Positions 62,990 through 64,000 of a stretch of DNA of 64,000 nucleotides are shown one piece after another. The translations under genes and the position numbers were made by a program. The notes under the pieces were generated by a model that was not told the origin of the DNA, ran no database searches, and was given only the letters and a program-made list of their open reading frames with translations. The stretch spans positions 994,678 through 1,058,677 of the forward strand of contig WELB01000025.1 in assembly GCA_009602725.1 (NCBI GenBank), read 5' to 3'. How positions within the stretch are numbered: position 1 is the first letter of the stretch; each line of letters opens with the position of its first letter. The DNA comes from Spirogloea muscicola (taxonomy: Eukaryota > Streptophyta > Zygnematophyceae > Spirogloeales > Spirogloeaceae).

Positions 62990-63300
62990 AGTCTGCGTGC
63001 ATGCCCTAGCTATTGCTGCTATCCACCATGGGCGCGAGCTGAGCCTGTAAGATTTTGATTTGTCTGCCGCCATAAGCGGTGCTGCGTCTGTACCCCTTGG
63101 AAAGGAAAATGGCAAGCTGAGTAACTTTTGTTGGGAAAGAGAAAAAGCGGCGGTGGCGGTTTTCGAAGCCAATCTGGAGATGTAACTTGAAGTGTAGCCA
63201 GCTTCGACTAAAATCAAGTTTGGGCCCACTGGGCTGCTCGCAGCCCGTCCTCTCCTAAGCTGTCACGTCATGCATAATAAACAATCTGGAGATACAAGGC
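62990..63300 (+). repeat. Sequence homologous to 4,980-5,290
   Basis: The order GCTATTGCTGCTATCC, AGCTGAGCCTG, GTCTGCCGCCATAAGCGG, the GCGGCGGTGGCGG-type core and AGCTGTCACGTCATGCAT aligns with GCTATGGCTGCTGCC, AGCCTGAGCTGA, GTCTGCCGCTCTGAGCGG, GGCAGTGGCGGCGG and AGCTGTTGCGTCATGCAG in block X copy 1. Indels rule out a shared frame. It may be a fifth, partial X copy. Confidence 0.6.
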
Positions 63301-64000
63301 CACAGAGCTGCTTTACATTAGGGGCGTATGGGGGTGTTGTAGAATTTTAGCAGGTTCAGGGCTTTGTCAGCCAACCTCTGGGGAGAACGCTCTAGCTGCG
63401 ATCATAGTAGTCAATTCATCAGAGGACTAGCTGGTCGGCATCGTCAATAAGCCACTCGCTAGCGAGATAATATCTGAATGTAACGGCACATTTGAGAACA
63501 GAAGAAGTGACAGCACGTTCCTGCATGTAACTGGCGAGCATTAATGTTCAGGAAGACGAGCCTGTACGGGACTTTGTTAAAAGTGAAGGCTTTGGTGCTA
63601 CAAATTGCGTAACATTGAAGCGGCAGTTCTAGCTAGGCATTAGCTGCTCACCGTCCTCATGGGGCTTCCACCTGAATGCAGAGCTCTGTACGACTCCTTC
63701 CAGATGGTAGCTGGGGAGCATTAGACGCTACACTATGTGCTGGCTTGCCTAATTCGCAAAATGTAACAAGAGAGTTGAAGGAACTAGGGTGATTTACCAG
63801 ACAGCACATCGACCAATCCAAGTGGACGCAATTCAGCAACAAGGCATACACATGCAGATGTCAACGTACCGCCGCAGCCAAATGCCATAGTCAAAGAAGA
63901 CGTCACATATCTGTGATGAAGGCTGCCACTCTCTACACTTCCATCTTTCTACTCCACCTGAATCCTAAGCTGAAGCCATGACTTATACATTCATACCGAG
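63301..64000. other. No recognised gene
   Basis: About 700 bases without LINE tails or recognised coding sequence. Exons of a gene continuing beyond the window cannot be excluded. Confidence 0.35.

Noticed and set aside
1-64000. LTR retrotransposon, Polinton or viral capsid genes
   Set aside because: I found no long terminal repeats, integrase, protease or capsid motifs. All RT sequence belongs to the non-LTR family.
1-64000. tRNA and rRNA genes
   Set aside because: No B-box with matching acceptor and anticodon arms, and no rRNA-like conserved stretch, was found by eye. A covariance search would settle this.

Overview
The window looks like nuclear DNA of a green alga or a related photosynthetic eukaryote, but it cannot be assigned to a species from sequence alone. 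Four things support this. Introns are GT-AG and short (about 80-250 nt) in the one credible host gene. There are interstitial patches of plant-type telomere repeat (CCCTAAA/TTTAGGG). A mitochondrial nad5 fragment resembles plant and algal NAD5 and uses TGG for Trp. Gene density is very low and base composition is mixed, with GC-rich islands. There are no prokaryotic operons, rRNA genes, tRNA genes or CRISPR arrays that I can support.

Most of the window is retrotransposon debris. A non-LTR retrotransposon (LINE) family with an R2-like layout is present: reverse transcriptase, then a Cys/His knuckle, then a PD-(D/E)XK restriction-like endonuclease, then a C-terminal peptide of the form SDLxLLTRGY-stop. 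I call these RGY LINEs. The best copies are 29,057-32,358 (+, nearly full length, several frameshifts), 48,430-51,310 (-, nearly full length, broken), 35,823-37,315 (+, 5'-truncated but open for 436 codons) and 33,114-34,305 (+). Dozens of much shorter copies keep only the last tens of codons or only the 3' untranslated tail. Most tails carry a small hairpin, GGGCTGG-loop-CCAGCCC or a close relative. I sort tails into classes: A (hairpin then CTCAATGGGCGAGCAC), T1 (GTAGTGTAGTCC, hairpin GGGTTGG/CCAGCCC, CTATGGGCGAGCTC), T2 (hairpin then CCAGTCAATCTGGCCGCGC), D (hairpin closing with CACAGCC), B (GTATTATGTAGC, GGCCTCC), C (CTTTGTACTTGGCC, AATACACGGAATT), E and F. Copies are nested, head-to-tail and tail-to-tail, as expected if new copies often land in old ones.

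Between the LINEs lie ancient, diverged duplications. A block P (about 2.2-4.0, 21.3-25.4 and 39.4-43.2 kb) is followed each time by a block X and then a GC-rich block Z. X-Z occurs again at 55.1-57.3 kb and, inverted, at 19.4-20.6 kb. A separate block Y is directly duplicated (9.7-13.2 and 51.7-55.1 kb). I recognise no protein in P, X, Y or Z.

The only gene I can build with confidence is at 60,626-62,810 (+). It has six exons with all phases matching and encodes 487 residues of unknown function, with a possible N-myristoylation start, an internal 18-residue duplication and a hydrophobic C-terminus. Other points of note are a nad5 fragment embedded between two long GT repeats beside an N, a 41-base G run, a 35-bp minisatellite, and telomere-like patches that interrupt a LINE tail and one of the two Y copies.
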